NCBI RefSeq assembly: GCF_001421885.1
Contig: NZ_LMLH01000007.1
Span: 1-64,000 of the forward strand
DNA from: Pseudomonas sp. Leaf48
Lineage (GTDB): Bacteria > Pseudomonadota > Gammaproteobacteria > Pseudomonadales > Pseudomonadaceae
Length of the DNA: 64,000 nt
Direction: 5' to 3'
Shown here: one piece after another, positions 1 through 8,600 of the stretch
Position numbering within the stretch: position 1 is the stretch's first letter
How the letters are laid out: the number at the start of each line of letters is the position of its first letter
Position numbers and translations under genes: made by a program
Notes under the pieces: model-generated
Told to the model about the DNA's origin: nothing
Databases searched by the model: none
Seen by the model: only the letters and a program-made list of their open reading frames with translations

Positions 1-242
1 GACGCTGCTTATCCAAACGAGGTGACTCGGAGTTTCGACGTCTATTTCATAACAGTGCCATGGCCGCAAGCCGTTCTGCGACCTGGAAACCTTACTACCA
101 AAGCTATTTGGCGCGAGGTCTGAAAGGAACTGAGGCGCTGGTGATACTTGCCAGAAAATTAGCTCGGGTATTGTTTGCCTTGATGAAAAACCAAAGCGAA
201 TACAAGCCAAATTCTATGCTTGGGGGTTCCCCCCAAACATAG
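1..242 (+). mobile_element. IS110-family transposase, C-terminal fragment (cut by window edge)
   Basis: An open frame enters from the left edge (first full codon at base 3) and ends at the TAG at 240-242. The visible stretch, with RLFHNSAMAASRSATW followed by YYQSYLARGLKGTEALVILARK, matches the C-terminal transposase_20 region of IS110/IS116 transposases, where the recombinase helix-hairpin-helix region ends in a conserved basic helix. These enzymes are DEDD/serine hybrid recombinases that move the element without terminal inverted repeats. The catalytic DEDD half lies outside the window, so integrity cannot be judged. Recognition of the family is fairly confident; whether the copy is intact is unknown. 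Confidence 0.75.
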
Positions 243-245
243 AAT
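211..245. repeat. Palindrome at the end of the IS110 transposase
   Basis: A 35-base imperfect palindrome (arms ATTCTATG.TTGGGGG and its complement, three-base loop) overlaps the last codons and stop of the transposase fragment. It could be a terminator-like hairpin or the element's subterminal structure. No T-run follows, so intrinsic termination is doubtful. Confidence 0.5.
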
Positions 246-275
246 CTCCCACAAATGGATCGCTATAACAGTTAG

Positions 276-749
276 TTAACGGTTACCGCCGCGGCCCGCG
301 CGGCCGCCACGACTACTGTGATTATTGCCCGCGCCATGACTTCCGGAATCATTGTTCCAGCCACTCCGGTTATGGCCGTCCCACCCACGATTCTGATGCG
401 CCCGGTAGTCGCTCCGCGACGGCTGCTGGTAATAACGCGGCGACTGTTGGGTATGACGCGGCGACTGGTAGTAGTGCCCAGCCGGTTGATAGACCCGTGG
501 CTGCGAGTAGTAGCGCGGCGTGGGCTGGTAATACCGTGCAGGTGGAGCGTAGTACCGGGCAGGCGGCGAGTAGTAGCCGCCACCATTGGAGTAATAGCTA
601 CCGCCGGTGTAATAGTTTGGCGCTGACGAGGTATAGACCTCTGACCTGTAGTAACCGTCTCCTCCATCGTAATAAGGCACGCATCCGCCCAGGGACAAAC
701 CCAACACTGCAAGCAGTAGAATTCGGCGCAGCTTTTTTTGACAGAGCAT
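276..749 (-). CDS. Tyr-rich lipoprotein of unknown function
   Basis: Predicted 157-residue lipoprotein. The start chosen is the ATG at 749 because an AGGAGG Shine-Dalgarno sits six bases upstream and the protein then begins with a clean type II signal (MLCQKK, hydrophobic LLLAVLGLSLGGC, lipobox Cys near residue 23); the frame extends further upstream without such support. The mature part is low complexity, with repeated YY-containing units (ARYY, PRYY, GHYYQSP) rich in Pro, Ser, Gln and Tyr, then a His/Asn/Gly/Arg-rich tail ending in GGRAGRGGNR. Such proteins are usually surface or periplasmic and disordered. No enzymatic motif is visible. Confidence 0.7.
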   Translation of the reverse strand: MLCQKKLRRILLLAVLGLSLGGCVPYYDGGDGYYRSEVYTSSAPNYYTGGSYYSNGGGYYSPPARYYAPPARYYQPTPRYYSQPRVYQPAGHYYQSPRHTQQSPRYYQQPSRSDYRAHQNRGWDGHNRSGWNNDSGSHGAGNNHSSRGGRAGRGGNR

Positions 750-1104
750 GGCGGCCTCCTGGACCGCGAGTGAGCCATACCAGCGACGCTGGCAGGCGGC
801 AGTCAATAGTTCTGTGACTGTCGAAATATCAGACATCGAATTCGAGACCTGGTGCGCCCTCGCAACAAGTTGAAACACCTCGCCGATGAAAGGTTTTTCA
901 TCCATGCAGGTTTCGGATCAGCGGCCAGCCACGCCGCATCTCAGTGCACTGACGCACCATTCCAAGGCAAGCCGCCCCGGCACTTAAACACGTTGATGCC
1001 CGCACCGCCCGTCCCAGAGCCTTCCACCGGACTTGGCACGGCTCTCGCTTAAACAAAGCCAGTGCAGGAGTCACACAGGTTCGCGGCACCACAATTTGCA
1101 ATGG
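750..1104. other. Intergenic, no gene seen
   Basis: No open frame here has a convincing ribosome binding site or protein-like composition. The right part must contain the promoter of the guanidine operon, since the riboswitch starts at about 1105, but I could not pick a clear -35/-10 pair. Confidence 0.4.
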
Positions 1105-1197
1105 CTGACTAGGGTTCCGGCTCGCTTCGCGAGTGACTGGTCCGAGAGTTGGCGACCTCCAGTTGAGGTTACACGGCGGGACAAAAGCCCGGGAGAA
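1105..1197 (+). ncRNA. Guanidine-I (ykkC) riboswitch
   Basis: The conserved ykkC blocks are present in order: CTAGGGTTCCG (1109-1119), the hairpin CTCGCTTCGCGAG, ACTGGTCCGAGAG (1136-1148), a P2-type stem with ACAC (1171-1174), and GCGGGACAAAAGCCCGGGAGA (about 1176-1196). These are the signature of the guanidine-I aptamer, which turns gene expression on when it binds guanidinium. It lies about 60 bases before the ABC-transporter gene, so it should control the operon running to the allophanate hydrolase gene. The expression platform between 1198 and 1245 is not obvious; GC-rich inverted segments there (CCACCGTTAGCGGTG) may form a terminator or a sequestering stem. Confidence 0.93.
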
Positions 1198-1257
1198 AAG
1201 CCACCGTTAGCGGTGCCGCTGCCTTCCTGTCCGCCCTTGATCAACTGGAGAACCACC

Positions 1258-2325
1258 ATGTCCCAGCTTCGTTTACCCGCCCTGCTCGCCGCGGCCTTCG
1301 CCGCCATCGTGAGCTTCTCGTCCCAGGCCGCACAGAAAGATCACTTCAGCGTCTGCTGGACGATCTATGCCGGCTGGATGCCCTGGGAATATGCCGGCAG
1401 CCAGGGCATCGTCGACAAATGGGCGAAAAAGTACGGCATCAAGATCGATGTCGTGCAGCTCAACGACTACGTCGAATCGATCAACCAGTACACCGCCGGC
1501 CAGTTCGATGGCTGCACCATGACCAACATGGACGCGCTGACCATCCCCGCAGCCGGCGGCGTCGACAGCACCGCGCTGATCGTCAGCGACTTCTCCAACG
1601 GCAACGACGGCATCGTGCTCAAGGGCGAAGGCAAGAAAATCACCGACCTCAAGGGCATGGACGTCAACCTCGTCGAGCTGTCGGTCTCCCACTACCTGCT
1701 GGCCCGGGCCCTGGATTCGGTGGACCTCACCGAGAAAGACCTGAAAGTGGTCAACACCTCCGACGCCGATATCTCGGCCGCCTTCAACACCGATCAGGTC
1801 AACGCCGTCACTACCTGGAACCCGATGCTCTCGGATATCAAGGCCAAACCTGCGGTGACCGAGGTGTTCAACTCCAGCCAGATCCCCGGCGAAATCATGG
1901 ACATGATGGTGGTCAACAGCGCCACCCTCAAAGACAACCCGGCCCTGGGCAAAGCCCTGACCGGCGCCTGGTTCGAAGTGGTCGAGTTGATGAACGCGAA
2001 AAACGCCGCCAGCCAAGCCGCCCTGGAACACATGGCCAAAGCCTCGGGCACCGACCTGGCCGGTTTCCAGGCGCAACTGGACACCACCAAATTGTTCGCC
2101 ACCCCCCAGGAAGCCCTCGCGTTCTCCACCAGCAAGCAACTGCCGGAAACCATGCGCAAGGTCGCCGAATTTTCCTTCCAGCACGGCTTGCTGGGTGAAG
2201 GCGCCAAGGACACCAGCGCGGTCGGCATGGCCTTCGCCAACGGCGTGACCAGCGGCGACAAGGGCAACCTCAAGCTGCGCTTCGATCCGACTTACGTGCA
2301 GATGGCCGCTGACGCCAAGCTGTAA
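1258..2325 (+). CDS. Guanidine-locus ABC transporter, periplasmic substrate-binding protein
   Basis: A 355-residue exported binding protein of the taurine/nitrate (NMT1/SsuA-like) type associated with urea/guanidine carboxylase. The frame is open further upstream, but that part overlaps the riboswitch; the ATG at 1258 follows CTGGAGAACCACC and begins a Sec signal peptide (MSQLRLPALLAAAFAAIVSFSSQAAQ). The mature chain has CWTIYAGWMPWEYAGSQGI and the GCTMTNMDAL region typical of this subgroup. It should deliver guanidinium, or a related nitrogen compound, to the permease encoded 15 bases downstream. The ligand is inferred from the riboswitch and the neighbouring carboxylase, not from the protein alone. 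Confidence 0.9.
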   Translation: MSQLRLPALLAAAFAAIVSFSSQAAQKDHFSVCWTIYAGWMPWEYAGSQGIVDKWAKKYGIKIDVVQLNDYVESINQYTAGQFDGCTMTNMDALTIPAAGGVDSTALIVSDFSNGNDGIVLKGEGKKITDLKGMDVNLVELSVSHYLLARALDSVDLTEKDLKVVNTSDADISAAFNTDQVNAVTTWNPMLSDIKAKPAVTEVFNSSQIPGEIMDMMVVNSATLKDNPALGKALTGAWFEVVELMNAKNAASQAALEHMAKASGTDLAGFQAQLDTTKLFATPQEALAFSTSKQLPETMRKVAEFSFQHGLLGEGAKDTSAVGMAFANGVTSGDKGNLKLRFDPTYVQMAADAKL

Positions 2326-2340
2326 GAAGAGGACCTGGCC

Positions 2341-3156
2341 ATGCGCCTGATCAATCGCCACCCGGATCGCCCGAGTCGCCTGCTGTTGGTGATCCTGCCG
2401 TTCGCCCTCGTGCTGTTCGCCTACTTCCTGGGCTCGGCCGAGCGACTGGCGGACAACCCCAACGACAAGCTGCTGCCCAGCGCCGTGCAGATGACCGACG
2501 CGGTGAAACGCCTGGCCTTTGTCGCCGACAGCCGCACCGGTGAATACCTGCTCTGGCAGGACACCGCCTCCAGTCTGCGCCGCCTGGCCATCGGCCTTGG
2601 CATCAGCGCTTTGGCCGGGCTGTGCCTGGGCATGGCCGCCGGCACGCTGCCGCTATTCGGCGCGCCGTTGTCGCCGTTGCTGACGGTGCTGTCGATGGTG
2701 CCGCCGCTGGCGATTCTGCCGATCCTGTTCATCGTCTTCGGCCTCGGGGAGTTGTCGAAAGTGATGCTGATCGTGATCGGCATCACCCCGTGCCTCGCCC
2801 GTGACCTGGAGCAACGCGCCCGGGAAATTCCCGTCGAGTTGCTGATCAAGGCCCAGACCCTCGGCGCTTCGACCTGGACCCTGATGCTGCGGGTGGTCTT
2901 GCCGCAGTTGCTGCCACGCCTGCTGATCTCGCTGCGGCTGATGCTGGGCTCGGCGTGGTTGTTCCTGATTGCCGCAGAAGCCATTGCCTCAACCGACGGC
3001 CTCGGCTACCGGATTTTCCTGGTGCGTCGCTACCTGGCGATGGACGTGATTGTGCCCTACGTGGTGTGGATCACCCTGCTCGCCTGGTTGATGGACTGGG
3101 GGCTCAAGCGCCTGACCCAACGTGCGTTCCCCTGGTACGAAGGAGCGCGGGCATGA
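2341..3156 (+). CDS. Guanidine-locus ABC transporter, permease
   Basis: A 271-residue inner-membrane permease of the binding-protein-dependent (BPD_transp_1) family. An N-terminal membrane anchor (LLLVILPFALVLFAYFLG) is followed by a periplasmic segment and about five membrane helices. The cytoplasmic coupling loop with the EAA-type pattern is seen as KAQTLGASTWTLMLRVVLPQLLP, near residues 165-190. A ribosome binding site AAGAGG precedes the ATG. Its TGA overlaps the ATG of the ATPase gene (ATGA), so the two are translationally coupled. It forms the channel for the solute captured by the upstream binding protein. Confidence 0.9.
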   Translation: MRLINRHPDRPSRLLLVILPFALVLFAYFLGSAERLADNPNDKLLPSAVQMTDAVKRLAFVADSRTGEYLLWQDTASSLRRLAIGLGISALAGLCLGMAAGTLPLFGAPLSPLLTVLSMVPPLAILPILFIVFGLGELSKVMLIVIGITPCLARDLEQRAREIPVELLIKAQTLGASTWTLMLRVVLPQLLPRLLISLRLMLGSAWLFLIAAEAIASTDGLGYRIFLVRRYLAMDVIVPYVVWITLLAWLMDWGLKRLTQRAFPWYEGARA

Positions 3157-3941
3157 GCTTTATCACCGTGAAAAACGTCTGGCAGCAATACGCCGATCAG
3201 GTAGTGCTCGAAGGCTTGAATCTGAGCGTCAGCGAGGGTGAGTTCTGCACCCTGGTCGGCGCGTCCGGTTGTGGCAAATCGACCTTTCTGCGCCTGCTGC
3301 TGGGGCAGGAGCGCGCCAGTCGCGGCGAGATCCTGCTGGACGGCCAGCCCCTGGCCGGTGAACCGGATGCCAGCCGTGGCGTGGTGTTCCAGCGCTATTC
3401 GGTGTTCCCGCACCTGAGCGTGCTGGACAACGTCGCCCTCGGCCTGGAACTGCCACGCTCGCCGCTGCTTGGACGTCTGTTCGGCAGCGCCAAACGTGAC
3501 GCCCGGGAACAGGCTTCGGTGCTGCTGCACAAAGTCGGCCTCGGCCACTCGCTGGACAAGTACCCGGCACAGCTCTCCGGCGGCATGCAGCAACGGCTGG
3601 CCATCGCCCAGGCGCTGATCATGAAACCACGGGTACTGCTGCTCGACGAGCCGTTCGGCGCCCTCGACCCGGGTATCCGCAAAGACATGCACAGCCTGCT
3701 GCTGGAGCTGTGGCGCGAGACCCGACTGACGGTGTTCATGGTCACCCATGACCTGTCCGAAGGCTTCAGCCTCGGCACGCGCCTGATGGTATTCGACAAG
3801 GTCCGCGTCGACCCGCACGCCCCGGGCGCCTATGGCGCACGCATCACCTACGACATCCCTTTGAACAGCGACCGCCGCACCACCCGTGCCGCCGTCGACG
3901 CCCTGCCGGCACCGCTGGCGGGCACGCTTCGTATCGCTTGA
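3153..3941 (+). CDS. Guanidine-locus ABC transporter, ATP-binding protein
   Basis: A 262-residue ATPase of the SsuB/TauB type. All motifs are present: Walker A GASGCGKST (residues 36-44), Q-loop (VVFQRYSVFP), signature LSGGMQQR, Walker B VLLLDEPFGALD and H-loop VTHD. The ATG at 3153 is preferred over the longer open frame because it begins the canonical beta-strand (MSFITVKNVWQQY) and overlaps the permease stop by four bases. It drives uptake by the preceding binding protein and permease. The C-terminal part after the H-loop (RVDPHAPGAYGARITYDIPL) is typical of the urea-carboxylase-linked subgroup. Confidence 0.92.
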   Translation: MSFITVKNVWQQYADQVVLEGLNLSVSEGEFCTLVGASGCGKSTFLRLLLGQERASRGEILLDGQPLAGEPDASRGVVFQRYSVFPHLSVLDNVALGLELPRSPLLGRLFGSAKRDAREQASVLLHKVGLGHSLDKYPAQLSGGMQQRLAIAQALIMKPRVLLLDEPFGALDPGIRKDMHSLLLELWRETRLTVFMVTHDLSEGFSLGTRLMVFDKVRVDPHAPGAYGARITYDIPLNSDRRTTRAAVDALPAPLAGTLRIA

Positions 3942-3954
3942 GAGGAATTTGCCC

Positions 3955-4680
3955 ATGACTGATTCGACCCAACTGTTCCCGCCCTTCGCCGAAGAAATGC
4001 TGCCCGGCGGCGGCCACCGTTCGTTCGTGTTGAAACGCGGCCAGCTATTGCGCCTGACCGACCTGCGCGGCGGTGCCAACGTCAGCCTGACGCTGCTCAA
4101 TGCCAACGAGAAAACCGAGCGCCTGAACCTGCCCGACAGCCTCAAATGCCAACACACCGCCAAGCTGACGACAGGCCATTGCCTGTACTCGGACATGGGC
4201 CGCGTGCTGGCTGCCATCACGGCCGACACCTGCGGTTGGAGTGACAGCCTGGGCGGCGTGCTCTGCGCTGAAGAAGTCGCGCAAAAATACGGCGCAGGGC
4301 GCTATCAGGAACTGCGCAACGGCTTCTTCCGCAACGGCACCGACAACCTGCTGGTGGAACTGGGCAAGTGGGGGCTGGGCCTGTCCGACCTGCTGATGAC
4401 ACTCAACCTGTTCAGCCGGGTGAACGTCGATGAGGCCGGACGTTTTCACTTCGTCGAGGGCAACTCCAGGGCCGGCGACTACATCGAGCTGTACGCGCCG
4501 ATGGACACCCTGGTGGTGCTCACCGCCCTGCAACATCCGATGGCCCCGTCACCGCAATACGCCCCCAAACCCTTGAAGCTCAGCTGGATGAACGCTGACG
4601 CCAGCGTCGCCGAACACTGCCGCACTTCGCGCCCGGAAAACGAGCGCGGCTTCATCAACACCGACCGTCTGTTCGCCTGA
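3955..4680 (+). CDS. Urea-carboxylase-associated protein 1 (carboxyguanidine deiminase subunit)
   Basis: A 241-residue DUF1989 protein (UAAP1). The start at 3955 follows GAGAGGAATTTGCCC. Family features include the N-terminal [28 protein letters not shown], the [13 protein letters not shown] segment and two C-terminal beta-rich regions. In guanidine-degrading bacteria, two DUF1989 paralogues form the carboxyguanidine deiminase (CgdAB), which turns carboxyguanidine into allophanate and ammonia; this would be one subunit. It is co-transcribed with the second paralogue 11 bases downstream. Which of the two corresponds to CgdA or CgdB I cannot settle, so no symbol is given. Confidence 0.88.
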   Translation: MTDSTQLFPPFAEEMLPGGGHRSFVLKRGQLLRLTDLRGGANVSLTLLNANEKTERLNLPDSLKCQHTAKLTTGHCLYSDMGRVLAAITADTCGWSDSLGGVLCAEEVAQKYGAGRYQELRNGFFRNGTDNLLVELGKWGLGLSDLLMTLNLFSRVNVDEAGRFHFVEGNSRAGDYIELYAPMDTLVVLTALQHPMAPSPQYAPKPLKLSWMNADASVAEHCRTSRPENERGFINTDRLFA

Positions 4681-4691
4681 GGATCGCTGCC

Positions 4692-5333
4692 ATGTCACTC
4701 GCTATCGCCACTGTTCACAAGCAGCCTGAAACCGCGATCTACCGCGCCACCATCCCCGCCGGCGAACCCTGGCTGATGGAGGTCAAGGCCGGCCAGACCT
4801 TGCGCATCCTCGACCTGGAGGGCAACCAGGCCGTCGACACCCTGTTCTACAGCGTCGCCAACCCGAAGGAACGCTATGACGTGCAGCGCACCTTGCGCCG
4901 GCAGAACAGCGTGTACCTGAGCACCGGCAGCGTGCTGTATTCCAACCTCGGCAAGCCGATGCTGACCATAGTCGCCGACACCTGCGGCCGTCACGACACC
5001 CTCGGCGGTGCCTGCGCGCAAGAGAGCAACACCGTGCGCTACGCCCTGGAAAAACGCTACATGCACAGCTGCCGCGACAACTACCTGCGTGCCTGTGTCC
5101 ACGACGGTCGCCTGGGCAAGGGCGATATCGGGCCGAACATCAACTTCTTCATGAACGTGCCGGTCACCGCTGATGGCGGGTTGACCTTCGAAGACGGGAT
5201 ATCCGCCCCGGGCAAATACGTCGACTTGCGTGCCGAGATGGACGTGATCGTGCTGATCTCCAACTGCCCGCAACTGAACAACCCGTGCAACGCCTACAAC
5301 CCCACCCCTGCGGAGCTGCTGGTATGGAACTGA
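4692..5333 (+). CDS. Urea-carboxylase-associated protein 2 (carboxyguanidine deiminase subunit)
   Basis: A 213-residue DUF1989 protein (UAAP2), paralogous to the preceding gene: both share the [20 protein letters not shown] and [14 protein letters not shown] segments. Cysteines in [12 protein letters not shown] and a metal-ligand-like ESN motif are conserved in the family. It should pair with the upstream protein to deiminate carboxyguanidine. The ATG follows GAGGATCGCTGCC. Downstream lie a REP pair and about 280 bases before the carboxylase gene, so the transcript may be attenuated or stabilised between the deiminase and carboxylase genes. Confidence 0.88.
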   Translation: MSLAIATVHKQPETAIYRATIPAGEPWLMEVKAGQTLRILDLEGNQAVDTLFYSVANPKERYDVQRTLRRQNSVYLSTGSVLYSNLGKPMLTIVADTCGRHDTLGGACAQESNTVRYALEKRYMHSCRDNYLRACVHDGRLGKGDIGPNINFFMNVPVTADGGLTFEDGISAPGKYVDLRAEMDVIVLISNCPQLNNPCNAYNPTPAELLVWN

Positions 5334-5422
5334 AATTAGCGCGGTTGCGTAAATGGTTTTTTGCCCTGTGCCAGGCCCGCTCTGGGCAGTGCCTCAAAAA
5401 GTAAAACCACCACAACTCCCAA

Positions 5423-5513
5423 TGTGGGAGCGGGCTTGCTCGCGAAGGGGCCGTCACATCCAACATCGATGTCGACTGACACTGCGCTTTCGCGAGCAAG
5501 CCCGCTCCCACAG
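5423..5513. repeat. REP pair (BIME) between deiminase and carboxylase genes
   Basis: Two arms (5423-5446 and 5490-5513) are perfect inverted copies of the common Pseudomonas REP core TGTGGGAGCGGGCTTGCTCG, about 24 bases each, with a 43-base spacer holding a short inverted repeat around CATCGATG. It lies in a gap inside the guanidine operon, where it could act as an mRNA-stabilising or processing hairpin. Confidence 0.9.
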
Positions 5514-5614
5514 GGGACGGCGGTGTTTGAAGAACTCTGATTTTTCATCCGGGACGGCCCGGATGCCTCAAGAAAAACTGCGGGACGGCCCGCATCCCCT
5601 CCAGGGGTTATGCC

Positions 5615-8600
5615 ATGTTCGAAAAAGTCCTGATTGCCAACCGTGGTGCCATTGCCTGTCGCATCCTGCGCACCCTGCGCGAACTGCGTGTGCAAGGCGT
5701 CGCGGTGTACTCCGAAGCCGATGCCGCCAGCCTGCACATCCTGCAAGCCGACGAGGCCCACAGCCTTGGTGAAGGCGCGGCGGCTGGCACTTATCTGGCG
5801 GTCGACAAGATTCTCGCCATCGCCCGCGCAAGCGGCGCCAGCGCAATCCATCCGGGCTACGGTTTCCTCTCGGAAAACGCCGCGTTCGCCGAAGCCTGCG
5901 AAGCCGCCGGCATCGCCTTCATCGGCCCGACCGCGCAGCAGCTGCGGGTATTCGGCCTCAAGCACACCGCCCGCGCCCTGGCCAAACAACACGGCGTGCC
6001 GATGCTCGAAGGTACCGAGCTGCTCGACAGCCTCGACGCTGCCTTGGCGGCCGGCGATCAGGTCGGCTACCCGGTGATGCTCAAAAGCACCGCCGGCGGT
6101 GGCGGCATCGGCATGCGTGTATGCCGCAACGCGACCGAATTGAGCGAATCCTTCGAGGCGGTCAAACGCCTCGGCCAGAACAACTTCAGCGACGCCGGGG
6201 TGTTCATCGAGAAGTACATCCAGCGCGCCCGGCATCTGGAAGTGCAGGTATTCGGCGATGGCCGAGGCGAAGTGATTGCCCTCGGCGTGCGCGATTGCTC
6301 GGTGCAGCGGCGCAACCAGAAAGTGCTCGAAGAAACCCCGGCGCCGAACCTGCCCGAGGGCATGGCCGAAGAACTCTGCGCGGCGGCGATCAAGCTGGCC
6401 AAGGCGGTGAACTACCGCAGCGCCGGTACCGTGGAATTCGTCTTCGACAGCGAAGACCAGCGCTTCTATTTTCTGGAAGTGAACACCCGACTGCAGGTCG
6501 AGCATGGCGTCACCGAGCAAGTGTGGGGCGTCGACCTGGTGCGCTGGATGGTGCAACTGGCCGCCGGTGACCTGCCGCCGCTGGGTGAGTTGAGTCAGGG
6601 TCTGCAACCCGAGGGCCACGCGATTCAGGCGCGCTTGTATGCCGAGGATCCGGGCCGCGATTTTCAACCGAGCCCCGGCCTGCTCACCGCCGTGGATTTC
6701 CCTGCGGCCAATGGCATACAACTGCGCATCGACACCTGGGTCGAAGCCGGCTGCGAGATTCCGCCGTTTTTCGACCCGATGATCGCCAAGGTCATCTGTT
6801 GGGCGCCGAGCCGTGAACAGGCGCGCGCCGATCTGCATCAGGCCCTGGGTGCCAGCCTGCTGTATGGCGTGGAAACCAACCGCGATTACCTGCGGCAGAT
6901 CCTGCTCGATACGCCTTTCGCCAGCGGCCAGCCGTGGACCCGTTGCCTGGAAGGCCTGGTGTATCAGGCCAACACGTTCGAGGTGCTCAGCGCCGGGACC
7001 CAGACCAGCGTTCAGGATTACCCCGGTCGCCTCGGGTACTGGGCGGTCGGCGTGCCGCCGTCGGGACCGATGGACAGTCGTGCGTTGCGCCTGGGTAACC
7101 GCTTGCTGGGCAATGACGAAGGAGCGGCGGCGCTGGAAATCACCATGAGCGGGCCGTTATTGCGCTTCAATTGCGCGGCCGTTGTTGCCGTCACCGGCGC
7201 GCAGATCCCGCTGAGTTTGAACGGTGAAGCGGTGTCGATGAACACCACCCTGCTAGTTCCGGCCGGTGCCACCTTGAGCCTGGGCACGATTGCCGGTGCC
7301 GGCGCGCGCAGCTATCTGTGCCTGCGCGGCGGCCTGCAGGTGCCGGATTATCTGGGCAGTAAAAGCACCTTCACCCTCGGCCAGTTCGGCGGTCATGGCG
7401 GTCGCGCCCTGCGTACCGGCGACGTGCTGCATGTACCCGCCCTGGGCGACCACAGCGCCGGTCAACAACTGGCTGAAGAACAGGTCTGCGCGTTGCCCGG
7501 GGTGCGGCAGATCCGGGTGATCTACGGCCCCCACGGTGCGCCGGAGTATTTCACCGAAAACTACATCGCCACTTTCTTCTCCACGCAGTGGGAAGTGCAC
7601 TTCAACTCCAGCCGCACCGGCGTGCGCCTGATCGGACCCAAGCCTGAATGGGTACGCGCCGATGGCGGCGAGGCCGGGCTGCATCCGTCGAACATTCATG
7701 ACAATCCGTACGCCATCGGCGCGGTGGATTTCACCGGCGACATGCCGGTGATCCTCGGCCCGGATGGCCCGAGCCTCGGCGGGTTCGTCTGCCCGGTGAC
7801 TGTGATCGAGGCGGATCTTTGGCAGCTGGGACAGCTCAAGGCCGGGGACAAAGTCCAGTTCCATCCCGTCGATCTCAAAACCGCCCGTACCCTCGCCCTG
7901 AAATGGGATCACTGTGGGAGCGGGCTTGCTCGCGAAGAGGGTGTGTCAGTCAACATTGATGTGCCTGAAGCACCGCTTTCGCGAGCAAGCCCGCTCCCAC
8001 AGGGGATGGTGTCGCCGGTGGTAATGGATCTGGGTCAGGGGGACACACGACTGGTCGCAAGGTTGTCGGGGGATACGCACCTTCTCCTCGAGATTGGCGC
8101 CCCCGAACTCGATCTGGTCCTGCGCTTTCGCGCCCACGCCCTGATGCAAGCCCTGGAAAGCAAAAACCTGCACGGCGTGATCGATCTGACGCCGGGCATC
8201 CGCTCGCTGCAGGTGCACTACCAGCCCGAGCAACTGTCGCTGGCGGATCTGCTCGGCATCGTCGCCGGCGAATGGGACGCCGTGTGCGCCGCCAAGGACC
8301 TGCAAGTACCGTCGCGCATCGTCCACCTGCCGCTGTCCTGGGACGACCCGGCGTGCCAGCTGGCGATCGAAAAATACATGACCACCGTGCGCAAGGATGC
8401 CCCCTGGTGCCCAAGCAACCTGGAGTTCATCCGCCGCATCAACGACCTGCCGAACCTCGATGAAGTGCAGCGTACGGTGTTCGACGCCAGTTATCTGGTG
8501 ATGGGCCTGGGCGACGTTTACCTCGGCGCCCCGGTCGCTACCCCGCTGGACCCGCGTCACCGCCTGGTGACCACCAAGTACAACCCGGCCCGCACCTGGA

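Noticed and set aside
1273..2361. 362-codon minus-strand frame opposite the guanidine-locus binding protein
   Set aside because: Shadow frame; no ribosome binding site and no family pattern.
3057..4229. 390-codon minus-strand frame opposite the ABC ATPase
   Set aside because: Antisense shadow spanning two genes and their junction.
5336..6838. 500-codon minus-strand frame opposite the carboxylase N terminus, including a REP
   Set aside because: Runs through a REP pair and is antisense to a biotin carboxylase domain.
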